Part shown: positions 1 to 8,547 of the stretch, one piece after another
Numbering within the stretch: the stretch's first letter is position 1
Layout of the letters: every line of letters begins with the position of its first letter
Assembly (NCBI GenBank): GCA_001314625.1
Contig: LJSH01000005.1
Span: 120,285 to 184,284, forward strand
Length of the DNA: 64,000 bases
Source: Oceanicaulis sp. HLUCCA04
GTDB lineage: Bacteria > Pseudomonadota > Alphaproteobacteria > Caulobacterales > Maricaulaceae
Reading direction: 5' to 3'
Translations under genes and position numbers: made by a program
The notes under the pieces: model-generated
The model's input: only the letters and a program-made list of their open reading frames with translations
What the model was told of the DNA's origin: nothing
Databases searched by the model: none

Positions 1-554
1 ACGCGCCCCAGCTCGTCCAGACGGGCGGTTTCGCGCAGCGCATCCGCGGCATCTTCCAGCTGCGGGAAATGGTTCTGCGCGTTGTCCAGCGCATCGCGCA
101 CGGTCTCCAGTGGGAGGAGCGAGCCGCTGGCTGCGATATTGCCGTCTGCAAGGCGCGAGGCCAGTTCTGCCGCGCTGCCTTGCGCCTCCCGATAGGCCTG
201 GAACAGCCTTGCCATGGCTTCGGCGGCGCGCGGGTGGGCATCCGCCAGATCGCGGATATCGCGCTGGTCCAGCTCAACCCCTTTCAGGACAGGATCGCCC
301 AGCGCCTCGGTCAGGTCGGTTAGTGTCTGACGATCCGATTCAGCCGCAAAGCTGCGCACATCCACATCATGGCTGTCGGCCAGCGCCAGCAGGACGCGCG
401 CTGTTACCGGGCGCTGATTGCGCTCCAGCAAGGTCAGATAGCTGGCGGAAATGCCGAGCGTTTCGGCAAACTCGGCTTGCGACAGGCCAAGCTCGCGCCG
501 CAAACGGCGCAGCCGCGCGCCCGCATACAGTTTCTCCTGTTGGCCAGCATCCAT
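1..554 (-). CDS. XRE-family regulator, ScfR/RamB-like (partial, runs off left edge)
   Basis: The reading frame on the minus strand is open from an ATG at 554 to the window edge, giving 184 residues of the N-terminal part. Residues about 9-65 form a Cro/CI helix-turn-helix (key residues LSQAEFAETLGIS and YLTLLERNQRPVT). The following helical region resembles short-chain acyl-CoA-responsive regulators (ScfR/RamB group), whose C-terminal domain would lie outside the window. It is transcribed divergently from aceA. Family knowledge (RamB, ScfR and relatives regulate acetate and glyoxylate genes) and this neighbourhood suggest it controls aceA/aceB, which is inference. The 153-bp gap to aceA holds an inverted repeat close to its own start. 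Confidence 0.8.
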   Translation of the reverse strand, partial: MDAGQQEKLYAGARLRRLRRELGLSQAEFAETLGISASYLTLLERNQRPVTARVLLALADSHDVDVRSFAAESDRQTLTDLTEALGDPVLKGVELDQRDIRDLADAHPRAAEAMARLFQAYREAQGSAAELASRLADGNIAASGSLLPLETVRDALDNAQNHFPQLEDAADALRETARLDELGR

Positions 555-569
555 CGAAGCAACTCCACA

Positions 570-675
570 TGTATGAATAATTACAACCATACAATATGAG
601 TTGCATCAATACGCTACACGCATTCCGCTTTTATGTGCGCCATTCTGTGCGATTGCCGGTTCAACCGTGTATGAA
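570..675. promoter_or_regulatory. Candidate operator sites in the divergent regulator/aceA intergenic region
   Basis: TGTATG at 570-575 and CATACA at 588-593 form a perfect 6-bp inverted repeat with a 12-bp spacer, lying 16 bp upstream of the regulator start. The octamer TGTATGAA at 570-577 recurs in direct orientation at 668-675, 32 bp upstream of aceA. The region is visibly AT-richer than its surroundings. This would suit a regulator controlling itself and aceA, but the protein-site link is inference. Confidence 0.4.
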
Positions 676-707
676 CCCTACAAGTTTAATCAAGAAGGAG
701 GTCAGCC

Positions 708-2003
708 ATGACCACATTCTACGATCTCGTTCCCGCCGCCGCACCCGGCCGTTTCGACGGCATTGAGCGCAACTACACGCCTGAAGAGGTCATCAAGTTG
801 CGCGGGTCTGTGCAGATCAGCCACACGCTGGCCGAGCGCGGCGCTGCGCGCCTTTGGCAGCTTTTGAACAGCGAGCCCTACATCAACGCGCTGGGTGCCC
901 TGTCCGGCAATCAGGCCATGCAAATGGTGCGCGCGGGTCTCAAAGCAATCTATCTTTCCGGCTGGCAGGTGGCCGCTGATGCCAACACCGCCGGTGCCAT
1001 GTATCCTGACCAGTCGCTCTACCCGGCCAATTCGGCTCCCGAGCTGGCGCGCAAGATCAACCGCACGCTTCAGCGCGCCGACCAGATCGAAGTGTCAGAA
1101 AACGGCAAGGCCAGCCGTGACTGGTTCGCGCCAATCGTGGCCGACGCCGAAGCCGGCTTTGGCGGCACGCTGAACTGCTTTGAAATCATGAAAGCCTTCA
1201 TCGAGGCGGGCGCTGCCGGCGTCCATTTCGAGGACCAGGTGGCAGCCGAGAAGAAATGCGGGCATCTGGGCGGCAAGGTGCTGATCCCGACCAGCCAGCA
1301 CGAGCGTAACCTCAATGCGGCGCGGCTGGCTGCCGACATCATGGGCGTGCCCACGATCACGGTCGCCCGTACGGACGCTGAAAGCGCTACCCTGATCAAC
1401 TCCGATATTGATGAACGCGATCACGAATTCATCGATTTCGATGCAGGCCGTACAGCGGAAGGCTTCTTCCGCCTGAAAAGCGGCGTGGGCGTGGAACACT
1501 GCATCAAGCGGGGCCTGGCCTATGCCAAAGTGGCAGACCTTCTGTGGTGGGAGACCTCCAAGCCTAACCTGGAAGAGGCCAAGCGCTTCGCCGAGGCCAT
1601 CCAGAAAGCCCATCCTGGCAAGATGATGGCCTATAACTGCTCGCCCTCGTTCAACTGGGAAGCCAATCTGGACAAGGCCACGATCGAGACCTACCAGCGC
1701 GAGCTGGGTGCGATGGGCTACAAGTTCCAGTTCGTTACCCTGGCCGGTTTCCACCAGCTCAATTTCGGCATGTTCGAGCTGGCCCGGGGTTACAAGGACC
1801 GCGGCATGGGCGCGTATTCCGAATTGCAACAGGCCGAGTTTGCTGCCGAAAAAGACGGCTACACCGCCACGCGCCACCAGCGCGAAGTGGGCACCGGCTA
1901 TTTCGACAAGGTGAACCTCACCCTGTCTGGCGGCAATGCCTCGACGACCGCCATGGGCGAAAGCACGGAAACGGCTCAGTTCAAGGCAAGCGCTGCGGAG
2001 TAA
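708..2003 (+). CDS. aceA: Isocitrate lyase
   Basis: Isocitrate lyase (431 aa) splits isocitrate to glyoxylate and succinate, the first step of the glyoxylate shunt, in the cytoplasm. The catalytic KKCGH signature is present ([10 protein letters not shown] near residues 183-192), as are the metal-site stretch [10 protein letters not shown] and the NCSPSFNW active-site loop. Length matches the proteobacterial family. The start is fixed by a strong AAGGAGGT ribosome binding site at 695-702, six bases before the ATG. An RraA-like gene and malate synthase follow on the same strand, so the whole bypass is encoded here. It is probably regulated by the divergent XRE/ScfR-type protein. Confidence 0.97.
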   Translation: MTTFYDLVPAAAPGRFDGIERNYTPEEVIKLRGSVQISHTLAERGAARLWQLLNSEPYINALGALSGNQAMQMVRAGLKAIYLSGWQVAADANTAGAMYPDQSLYPANSAPELARKINRTLQRADQIEVSENGKASRDWFAPIVADAEAGFGGTLNCFEIMKAFIEAGAAGVHFEDQVAAEKKCGHLGGKVLIPTSQHERNLNAARLAADIMGVPTITVARTDAESATLINSDIDERDHEFIDFDAGRTAEGFFRLKSGVGVEHCIKRGLAYAKVADLLWWETSKPNLEEAKRFAEAIQKAHPGKMMAYNCSPSFNWEANLDKATIETYQRELGAMGYKFQFVTLAGFHQLNFGMFELARGYKDRGMGAYSELQQAEFAAEKDGYTATRHQREVGTGYFDKVNLTLSGGNASTTAMGESTETAQFKASAAE

Positions 2004-2015
2004 GGCGCTTACGGG

Positions 2016-2130
2016 TTCTCCCCCCGTTCACGGGGGGAGTGGCCCGAAGGGCCGAGGGGGGCAATGCTCTAAACAAACTCCCCCCTCCGTCAGCTGCGCT
2101 GACACCTCCCCCGCAGGCGGGGGAGGAAAC
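2016..2130. repeat. Palindromic intergenic repeat (C/G-run hairpins)
   Basis: The aceA to RraA-like gap contains consecutive hairpins built on runs of C and G: CCCCCCGTTCACGGGGGG, then GGCCCGAAGGGCC, then a CTCCCCCT/GGGGGAGG arm with an inner GTCAGCTGCGCTGAC hairpin. Related CCCCCG...CGGGGG hairpins appear at 2643-2662 and 21395-21416, so it is a dispersed element and not only a local terminator. It may still attenuate read-through from aceA. Confidence 0.6.
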
Positions 2131-2159
2131 CGGACACGCTCAGCCGAGGGACAATACCC

Positions 2160-2639
2160 ATGCCCCACCACACTGCCGATCTGTGCGATGCCTATCCCGA
2201 TCAGGTGCGCGTACTCGCGCCCCTGTTCACTCACTATGGCGGGCGGCACGTGTTTCATGGGCCTGTGGAGACGATCCTTGCCTATGAGGACAATTCGCGC
2301 GTCCGCGAGGCGTTGTCCGAGCCCGGCGAGGGCCGCGTGCTCGTCATTGATGGCGGTGCCAGCCTTCGCCGGTCCATGGTCGGCGGCGATCTGGCAAAGC
2401 TTGCCGTGAAGAATGGCTGGTCCGGCGTGCTTGTTCATGGCGCTGTGCGCGATGTACACGAGCTGGAACAGGAGCCGCTGGGCGTGCTGGCGCTGGGACG
2501 TGTCCCGCGCAAGACCGAGAAGCGCGGGCTTGGCACGCGCGGCATTTCGGTCAGTTTTGCCGGCGGCACGTTTTCACCCGGCAACTGGCTTTACGCCGAT
2601 CGCGACGGGGTTGTGGTATCAGCGGGCGAGTTGGGGTGA
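2160..2639 (+). CDS. RraA-like protein (HMG/CHA aldolase or RNase E regulator family)
   Basis: A 159-aa protein of the RraA/class II HMG aldolase family. The signature is visible: GGDLAKLAVKNGWSG followed by GAVRD at about residues 97-101, where the Arg-Asp pair binds substrate and metal in the aldolase members. An N-terminal glycine-rich segment (VIDGGAS) and a DRDGVVV C-terminal motif also fit. Members either act on 4-hydroxy-4-methyl-2-oxoglutarate or oxaloacetate, releasing pyruvate, or inhibit RNase E; sequence alone does not separate these. Its place between aceA and aceB makes a 2-oxoacid-linked role possible, which is inference. The upstream spacer is filled by a palindromic repeat. 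Confidence 0.85.
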   Translation: MPHHTADLCDAYPDQVRVLAPLFTHYGGRHVFHGPVETILAYEDNSRVREALSEPGEGRVLVIDGGASLRRSMVGGDLAKLAVKNGWSGVLVHGAVRDVHELEQEPLGVLALGRVPRKTEKRGLGTRGISVSFAGGTFSPGNWLYADRDGVVVSAGELG

Positions 2640-2802
2640 ATAACCCCCCTGTTCGCGGGGAGGAGCACGACCGGGCGCCCGAGCCAGCCTCATCCTGAGG
2701 AGTTGCCGCAGGCGGCGTCTCGAAGGGGCGAGGCGCGACGCAACGATATGCGGAGCATCACCAAAAGAACTGGATCCCGGCTTGCGCCGGGAAGACGCGA
2801 AA
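2640..2802. repeat. Composite of short palindromic repeats before aceB
   Basis: The gap holds a CCCCCCTGTTCGCGGGGAGG hairpin (2644-2663), a CATCCTGAGGAG...GCGTCTCGAAGG unit (2691-2727), and a GGATCCCGGCTTGCGCCGGGA hairpin (2772-2792). The GGATCCCGG-type unit recurs at 14600-14700, 23520-23720 and 34560-34735. No coding frame is credible here. Confidence 0.55.
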
Positions 2803-2815
2803 AAAAGGAATGCAC

Positions 2816-4423
2816 ATGACCGGACCAGCTATCACCACCCCTGAGGGCGTTGTCATCAAGGGCGCGGTACGGCCCGGCTACGAGACGATACTGACCCCTG
2901 AGGCTCTGGCCCTGCTGGCCGATATCCATCGCCGGTTCGATGCACGGCGCAAGGCATTGATGGCGGCGCGTCTGGAGCGCCAGAAGCGGCTGGATTCCGG
3001 AGCGGAAACTCTGGGATTTCGTGCAGATACCGCCACGATCCGCGCCGGGGACTGGACCGTCCCCGCAGCGCCGGCCGATCTGGCTGACCGCCGCGTGGAG
3101 ATCACCGGCCCGGTCGACCGCAAGATGATCATCAACGCGCTCAATTGCGGCGCGAAATGCTTCATGGCCGATTTTGAGGACGCGTCCACGCCGTCATGGT
3201 CGAACATGATGGAAGGCCAGATAAACCTGCGCAACGCGGTCCACAGAAAGATCGATTACACCGATGCCGATAGCGGCAAGTCCTACGCGCTGAAAAAGGA
3301 CCATGCGGTCCTGATCGTGCGTGCGCGCGGCCTGCATCTGGATGAAGCCCATATCGAGATTGATGGCACGCCGATGAGTGGCGGGTTTGCCGATTTTGCC
3401 CTCTACCTGCTGCATAATCACACCCAGCTTAAAAAGAATGGCACGGGCCCGTACTTCTACCTGCCCAAGCTGGAGACGATGGAGGAGGCGCAGCTATGGT
3501 CACTTGTCATCCGCCATTGTGAGACGGTGCTGGGCCTCAAGGCTGGAACCGTGCGCGTGACCATCCTCATCGAGACCATCCCGGCGACCTTTGAGCTTGA
3601 TGAAATCCTTTACGCCCTGCGCGAGAACATTACCGCGCTCAATGCCGGGCGCTGGGACTATATTTTCAGCTATATCAAGCGCCAGAAAACCAATCCCGCC
3701 GCCGTTCTGCCCGACCGTGGCCAGGTGACGATGGCCGTGCCCTTCATGGCCGAATATGCAAAGCGCCTGATTGCCGTTTGCCACCGGCGCGGCGCGCACG
3801 CCATGGGCGGGATGAGCGCCTTCATCCCCGTCAAGGGCGATGATGCGGCCAATGAGGCGGCTATCGCCAAAGTGAAAGCCGACAAGACGCGCGAGGCGTC
3901 CATTGGCCATGACGGGGCGTGGGTGGCCCACCCGGCGCTGGTGCCCGTGGCCATGGAGGCGTTTGACGCCGTGATGACCGGCCCGAACCAGCTGTCCAAA
4001 ATCCCCGATGTCACCGAAGACGCGGCCGCGCTGCTGACCGCGCCTGAGGGCACGATCACCCATGCAGGCGTGCTGGGCAATGCCGATGTTGCCATCCGCT
4101 ATATCGCCTCCTGGCTGCAGGGGCGGGGCGCGGCGCCGATCCATAATCTGATGGAGGACGCAGCAACCGCAGAGATCAGCCGCGCGCAGCTCTGGCAGTG
4201 GCGCACACATGGCGCGAAGACGGCTGAGGGCCGCGTGGTTGACGCGGCCTATGTGAAAGAGGTGATTGGCGAGGCGGCTGGCGCGATCAAGGCCGAAATA
4301 GGCGATAATGCCTGGGGGCAGGGCCGGTTTGACGAGGCTGAGGACATCCTCACCGCGCTGGCGCTCGATGACGGGTTCGAGGAGTTCCTGACACTTCCGG
4401 CCTATGAGAAGATCAGGGAGTAG
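2816..4423 (+). CDS. aceB: Malate synthase A
   Basis: Malate synthase condenses glyoxylate with acetyl-CoA to malate, the second glyoxylate-shunt step. The 535-aa length fits the A isoform rather than the longer G isoform. The family signature is seen as ALNAGRWDYIFSYIK, and a conserved GPVDRKMIINALNCGAKC block and ADFEDASTPSW lie upstream in the barrel. An ATG at 2810 is also in frame, but AAAAGGA at 2803-2809 sits six bases before the 2816 ATG, which I prefer. It is probably co-regulated with aceA, although the palindromic spacer suggests they may be separate transcripts. Confidence 0.96.
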   Translation: MTGPAITTPEGVVIKGAVRPGYETILTPEALALLADIHRRFDARRKALMAARLERQKRLDSGAETLGFRADTATIRAGDWTVPAAPADLADRRVEITGPVDRKMIINALNCGAKCFMADFEDASTPSWSNMMEGQINLRNAVHRKIDYTDADSGKSYALKKDHAVLIVRARGLHLDEAHIEIDGTPMSGGFADFALYLLHNHTQLKKNGTGPYFYLPKLETMEEAQLWSLVIRHCETVLGLKAGTVRVTILIETIPATFELDEILYALRENITALNAGRWDYIFSYIKRQKTNPAAVLPDRGQVTMAVPFMAEYAKRLIAVCHRRGAHAMGGMSAFIPVKGDDAANEAAIAKVKADKTREASIGHDGAWVAHPALVPVAMEAFDAVMTGPNQLSKIPDVTEDAAALLTAPEGTITHAGVLGNADVAIRYIASWLQGRGAAPIHNLMEDAATAEISRAQLWQWRTHGAKTAEGRVVDAAYVKEVIGEAAGAIKAEIGDNAWGQGRFDEAEDILTALALDDGFEEFLTLPAYEKIRE

Positions 4424-4599
4424 GGGAGCTCGTCGCTCTGCAACACCGGCCGGCACCGTGTGGCTTTGCGGTATTTCGCGAATGCCGCAATGTCCGGGGG
4501 GCCGGTGAAGCAGTGCCGCCTATGGCTTGTAAACCGGAATGACGGGACAAGCCGCTTTCCCCCTAAACCCGGATGCCGATCCGCGCTAGGCTGTCAGCT

Positions 4600-4989
4600 A
4601 TGAAATATCTTGACCCTGTGATTCGCCATCGTGGCCTGCTGATTTCGGCGGGCGTGTTTCTGCTGTTTGGTATCTGGGCGGTGTATCTATCGCCCTGGTC
4701 CGCGCGGGCGATGGAGGCGCGGCTGCAGGCCGCCGCCGAAAGCGCGCTGGAGCGCGTGGGCGAGCAGGGCTGGGCAAGCGTCGAGATGCGCGGCCAGCGC
4801 GCGGTCCTGTCCGGAACAGCGCCGTCGGATGAGGCTCAGGCCCGCGCCGTGCGCGCCGTGCGCCAGGCCCACTGGGCCGGAGGCACGATAGCGGGCGGCG
4901 TCACCCGCGTCGTTGTGGAGACCCCGCAACCCGCTGGCGAGGCAGATCAGACAACCGGCGCCAATGGCGCCGCACAAGAAGCAATCTAG
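4600..4989 (+). CDS. Small membrane-anchored BON-like protein
   Basis: A 129-aa protein with one N-terminal membrane helix (about residues 11-28, LLISAGVFLLFGIWAVYL) followed by a BON-like module in the periplasm: an amphipathic helix, then VEMRGQRAVLSGTAPSDEAQ and a second helix, resembling the N-terminal part of some OmpA-family proteins. An upstream in-frame ATG at 4573 would add nine residues; the later start gives a cleaner signal anchor. It lies 12 bp before a second anchored protein with which it is probably co-transcribed. Function unknown; an envelope role is inference. Confidence 0.7.
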   Translation: MKYLDPVIRHRGLLISAGVFLLFGIWAVYLSPWSARAMEARLQAAAESALERVGEQGWASVEMRGQRAVLSGTAPSDEAQARAVRAVRQAHWAGGTIAGGVTRVVVETPQPAGEADQTTGANGAAQEAI

Positions 4990-5001
4990 GAACGAAACGC
5001 T

Positions 5002-5583
5002 ATGATGTGGCTGATGTGGCATATGTGGGTATTGCTGGCGCTGTCGGCGCTGGCAGGCGGCGTTATCGGGTGGACGCTGCGCGGATCCCGCCAGAACGCC
5101 CCCTTGCGTTTGCCCCCGCGTGAAACATCCGCAGGTGCGGCACCTGTTCAGCCATCAACGCCCGTCAAACCGGCAGCGGTCAAACCGGCCCCGGTCAAAT
5201 CGGAATCGCCACCTGAACCGGCAAAGCCAGTGTCCAGTCCTGCACCGAAGGCTGCGGCAGCCGCGAAAAGCGCGGCATCTGAGCCGGCAAAGCCCAAGCC
5301 TGCGCCCGAGCCCAAGGCTGCAAAAGCCGCCGCTCCCAAGCCGGCCCCTGCGCCGAAAAAATCCGGTTCGTCTGCAGCCGCCGGGCCGGATGATCTGACC
5401 CGCATCAAGGGTCTGGGCCCGAAGGCGCAAAGCACGCTGACGGCGGCGGGTGTGGTGCGCGTTGAGCAGGTCGCGGCGTGGACCGCCGCGGACATCGAAA
5501 AGTATGACACGCTTCTGAACGCTCGCGGACGTATCGTGCGCGATGACTGGGTGGGACAGGCGAAACAGCTCACGAAGGCCTAG
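5002..5583 (+). CDS. Membrane-anchored helix-hairpin-helix protein
   Basis: A 193-aa protein with an N-terminal membrane helix (about 3-24), a low-complexity Ala/Pro/Lys linker (about 40-130, rich in KPAP and PAPKA units), and a C-terminal helix-hairpin-helix domain (about 133-193: TRIKGLGPKAQSTLTAAGV, then AAWTAADIEKYD). That domain resembles the 'flap endonuclease-1-like' HhH seen at the C-terminus of many alphaproteobacterial small proteins; no nuclease residues are present. AGGAA at 4989-4993 supports the start. The stop overlaps the converging meaB stop by three bases. Confidence 0.75.
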   Translation: MMWLMWHMWVLLALSALAGGVIGWTLRGSRQNAPLRLPPRETSAGAAPVQPSTPVKPAAVKPAPVKSESPPEPAKPVSSPAPKAAAAAKSAASEPAKPKPAPEPKAAKAAAPKPAPAPKKSGSSAAAGPDDLTRIKGLGPKAQSTLTAAGVVRVEQVAAWTAADIEKYDTLLNARGRIVRDDWVGQAKQLTKA

Positions 5584-6569
5584 TCGAACCGGGCTTTCGT
5601 CCACAGCGAGAGCAGGCGCTCGGCCGCTTCGCTCGCGGGCAGGCTGCCGTCTGCCACATCGCTTTCCAGACCCGGCAGAGCGCTGCGTACAGCCGGGCTG
5701 GCGTGGAATTGTTCCAGCACCATCGCCTCGACCATGGCGCGCATCCAGCCGACCTGCTGGCCACGCCTGCGGGTGTCAAACGCGCCTGCGGCCTGCATGG
5801 CCGCGCGGTGCGCGGTGATCGTTTCCCAGAGCGTGCCGATACCCTTTGCCTCAAGGGCGGAGCCTGTCAGCACTTTGGGTTGCCAGTGCGGATTGGCCGG
5901 CGCAAACAGGTACAAGGCAGCCTCCAGATCGCGAGCGGCGCGTCTGGCTCTCTGGGCGTTCTCGCCATCAGCCTTGTTCACGAACAATATCTCGGCGTGC
6001 TCCAGGAGCCCCTTCTTGATGCCTTGCAGCTCGTCGCCAGCGCCTGGCAGCATCAGCGCCACGAACACGTCGACCATATTGGCGATTTCGGTTTCCGACT
6101 GGCCGACGCCCACCGTCTCGATGATGACGACGTCAAAGCCCGCCGCCTCGCACAAAAGCAGGCTCTCGCGGGTCTTGCGCGTCACACCGCCCAGCGTGCC
6201 GGCCGACGGCGAGGGGCGGATGAAGGCGTTCGGGTCGACCGCCAGCGCGCCCATGCGCGTCTTGTCGCCCAGAATGGAGCCTTTCGTGCGCGTGGAGGAC
6301 GGATCCACGGCCAGCACGGCGACCTTGTGGCCCTTGGCTGTCAGAAAGGTGCCAAACGCCTCGATCAGGGTAGATTTGCCCACCCCCGGCACGCCGGTCA
6401 GTCCGATGCGGACCGCCCCGCCCGTATGGTCCATGACTTCGGTCAGAAGCGCGCGCGCGTCCGCCTGATGGTCAGCGCGGGTGGATTCCACCCGCGTGAT
6501 CGCGCGCGCCAGTGCGGCGCGGTCCCCGGATACAAGACGGTCGGCAAGCTCGTTCATGGCCTCACGCAT
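5580..6569 (-). CDS. meaB: Methylmalonyl-CoA mutase-associated GTPase MeaB
   Basis: A G3E-type P-loop GTPase that protects and reloads B12-dependent methylmalonyl-CoA mutase. Walker A is GVPGVGKSTL, followed by AVDPSSTRTKGSILGDKTRM, the conserved IETVGVGQSE switch II and the NKAD guanine-specificity motif. From the chosen start it has 329 residues, typical for MeaB. Starts at 6623 and 6557 are also possible; none has a convincing ribosome binding site. The mutase itself is not in the window. It converges on the HhH gene with overlapping stop codons. Confidence 0.93.
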   Translation of the reverse strand: MREAMNELADRLVSGDRAALARAITRVESTRADHQADARALLTEVMDHTGGAVRIGLTGVPGVGKSTLIEAFGTFLTAKGHKVAVLAVDPSSTRTKGSILGDKTRMGALAVDPNAFIRPSPSAGTLGGVTRKTRESLLLCEAAGFDVVIIETVGVGQSETEIANMVDVFVALMLPGAGDELQGIKKGLLEHAEILFVNKADGENAQRARRAARDLEAALYLFAPANPHWQPKVLTGSALEAKGIGTLWETITAHRAAMQAAGAFDTRRRGQQVGWMRAMVEAMVLEQFHASPAVRSALPGLESDVADGSLPASEAAERLLSLWTKARFD

Positions 6570-6691
6570 ACGCCATTTGCCGGGCTTGGCAAGGCGGGCG
6601 CGATGACACAGCCAATCTGTCATCCCTTTTCAGTTGGCAGGCGGGCATGCACGGCGCACGCTCCAGTGCACGATTTTACGGAGACCTGCCA

Positions 6692-7006
6692 ATGATCGCT
6701 TTTCTTGCTGCCAGCCTGGCTCTCAATCCCGCGCCGGAAATGAGCGAGGTGGATTTGCACATTTACTGCAATGCGCAGGCCGGGATCATGACGCAATACC
6801 TCTCTGACACCCGGTTTTCCGAAAGCCTGATGACGCAAACGGCTCAATGGCTGGATGAGGCCGTCGCTGTTGGCCGCACCACTCGCGAGCACATCAATTC
6901 CGTTCAGCAGGCCCTGTTTCCGGTCAATCAGGAGCTAATTCTCGCCGATGATGTGGCGGCGCTGGAAGCGCGGTTCGAGCCGTGTGAAGAGGCGTTCGGG
7001 GGTTAG
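6692..7006 (+). CDS. Small secreted protein of unknown function
   Basis: A 104-aa protein with a short hydrophobic N-terminus (MIAFLAASLALNPA) that could be a signal peptide, then a mostly helical, acidic mature part with two cysteines (YCNAQ and EPCEEA) that could pair in the periplasm. A GGAGA sequence at 6680-6684 precedes the ATG, supporting this start over longer frames. I do not recognise the family. It is divergent from meaB and is followed by a repeat-rich stretch and the bidirectional terminator shared with icd. Confidence 0.6.
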   Translation: MIAFLAASLALNPAPEMSEVDLHIYCNAQAGIMTQYLSDTRFSESLMTQTAQWLDEAVAVGRTTREHINSVQQALFPVNQELILADDVAALEARFEPCEEAFGG

Positions 7007-7017
7007 GGCTGTTTTTT

Positions 7018-7160
7018 CCGCAACGCATCCGCGTTGCGATGTTCCGCGAAAAGTCGCGGGCGCGCATTCGCGCTTTTCGGGCCGCAAAGCGGCCCGCAAG
7101 GCCGACCGGCCGCCGGGCACTTTTGCCCGCAGCGACGCGCGGATGCGCGGAGCACAGAAA
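7018..7160. repeat. Mosaic palindromic repeat region upstream of the icd terminator
   Basis: Several GC-rich hairpins occur in a row (CGCAACGCATCCGCGTTGCG, GGGCCGCAAAGCGGCCC, GGCCGACCGGCC). Positions 7036-7061 match 34782-34807 exactly as an inverted 26-base copy, while 7094-7114 match 34764-34784 exactly in direct orientation, so the two loci are rearranged versions of one element. No credible gene is present. Confidence 0.6.
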
Positions 7161-7170
7161 AAGCCAACAA

Positions 7171-7198
7171 AAAACCCCGCCGTTTCCGGCGGGGTTTT
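7171..7198. terminator. Bidirectional rho-independent terminator
   Basis: AAAACCCCGCCG, loop TTTC, then CGGCGGGGTTTT forms a 12-bp stem with A-run and T-run flanks. It ends icd on the minus strand and the small secreted gene on the plus strand. Confidence 0.85.
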
Positions 7199-7222
7199 CT
7201 CACGGAACACAGGCCGTAAAGC

Positions 7223-8440
7223 CTAGTTCTTCATGGCCTGCTCAAAGCGCTCGCCCAGCTTGTCCAGGAAGCCTTCGGTCGAGAGCCAGCCCTGCTGGTC
7301 GCCGACCAGAAGCGCGAGGTCCTTGGTCATGTAGCCGCTTTCCACCGTCCTGGTGACGGTGTCTTCAAGCTTCTGGGCAAAGTCCACAACGGCCTGATTG
7401 CCGTCCATCTTGCCGCGGTGATAGAGGCCGCGCGTCCACGCGTAGATCGAGGCGATGGAGTTGGTCGAGGTCTGCTCGCCGCGCTGGTGCTGGCGGTAGT
7501 GGCGCGTGACGGTGCCATGGGCGGCCTCGGCCTCCACCGTCTTGCCGTCCGGCGTCATCAGCACGGAAGTCATCAGGCCCAGCGAGCCAAAGCCCTGCGC
7601 CACGGTGTCAGACTGCACGTCGCCATCATAATTCTTGCACGCCCAGACATAGCCGCCCGACCATTTCATCGCCGCTGCCACCATGTCGTCGATCAGGCGG
7701 TGCTCATAAGTGATCTTCTTGGCGTCGAAATCGGCCTTGAACTCGCTCTGGTAGATCTCTTCAAAGATGTCCTTGAAGCGCCCGTCATAGGCTTTCATGA
7801 TCGTGTTCTTGGTCGACAGATAGACCGGCCAGCCACGATCAAGGCCATAGCGCAGGCAGGCGCGGGCAAAGTCGCGGATTGATGCGTCGAGATTATACAT
7901 GCCCATGGCGACGCCGCCGCCGGGGAAGTCGAAAATCTCGTGGGTGATGGGCTCGCCGCCATCGGACGGCGTGAACGTCATGGTCAGCTTGCCGGGCCCT
8001 TTCACCACCATGTCGGTGGCGCGGTACTGATCGCCGAAGGCGTGACGGCCGATCACGATCGGCTTGGTCCAGCCGGGCACCAGGCGGGGCACGTTCTTGA
8101 TGACGATGGGTTCGCGGAACACCACGCCGCCCAGAATGTTGCGGATCGTGCCATTGGGCGAGCGCCACATCTTCTTCAGGCCGAACTCTTCCACGCGCTG
8201 TTCATCGGGCGTGATCGTGGCGCATTTCACGCCGACGCCATAATGCTTGATCGCCTCGGCGGCCTCGACCGTGATCTGGTCGTCGGTCTCGTCGCGCTTC
8301 TGGATGGAGAGGTCGTAGTATTTCAGATCAATGTCGAGATAGGGCAGGATCAGCTTCTGCTTGATCAGGTCCCAGATAATCCGGGTCATCTCGTCGCCAT
8401 CAAGTTCAACGACGGGGGTATCGACTTTGATCTTTGCCAT
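7223..8440 (-). CDS. icd: Isocitrate dehydrogenase (NADP+)
   Basis: Converts isocitrate to 2-oxoglutarate in the TCA cycle, competing with AceA for substrate. At 405 aa and starting [20 protein letters not shown], it is the eukaryote-like homodimeric subfamily II type common in alphaproteobacteria, not the E. coli-type Icd. Substrate-binding [18 protein letters not shown] and the metal/active-site [11 protein letters not shown] and NYDGDVQSD blocks are visible. It ends at a strong hairpin terminator and diverges from trmJ. Confidence 0.96.
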   Translation of the reverse strand: MAKIKVDTPVVELDGDEMTRIIWDLIKQKLILPYLDIDLKYYDLSIQKRDETDDQITVEAAEAIKHYGVGVKCATITPDEQRVEEFGLKKMWRSPNGTIRNILGGVVFREPIVIKNVPRLVPGWTKPIVIGRHAFGDQYRATDMVVKGPGKLTMTFTPSDGGEPITHEIFDFPGGGVAMGMYNLDASIRDFARACLRYGLDRGWPVYLSTKNTIMKAYDGRFKDIFEEIYQSEFKADFDAKKITYEHRLIDDMVAAAMKWSGGYVWACKNYDGDVQSDTVAQGFGSLGLMTSVLMTPDGKTVEAEAAHGTVTRHYRQHQRGEQTSTNSIASIYAWTRGLYHRGKMDGNQAVVDFAQKLEDTVTRTVESGYMTKDLALLVGDQQGWLSTEGFLDKLGERFEQAMKN

Positions 8441-8547
8441 GTGCGGTGTGCTCTTCTCTTGAGGGCGCGCGCATCGGCGCGCTAGAGGTGGGCCTTACAG
8501 GTTCGGCGGTCATCTAGCACCGCGCACCCGTTTAAGAAAGGGCAGGT

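Noticed and set aside
5703-6695. Open plus-strand frame of about 330 codons
   Set aside because: Antisense to meaB, which is clearly real by its GTPase motifs.
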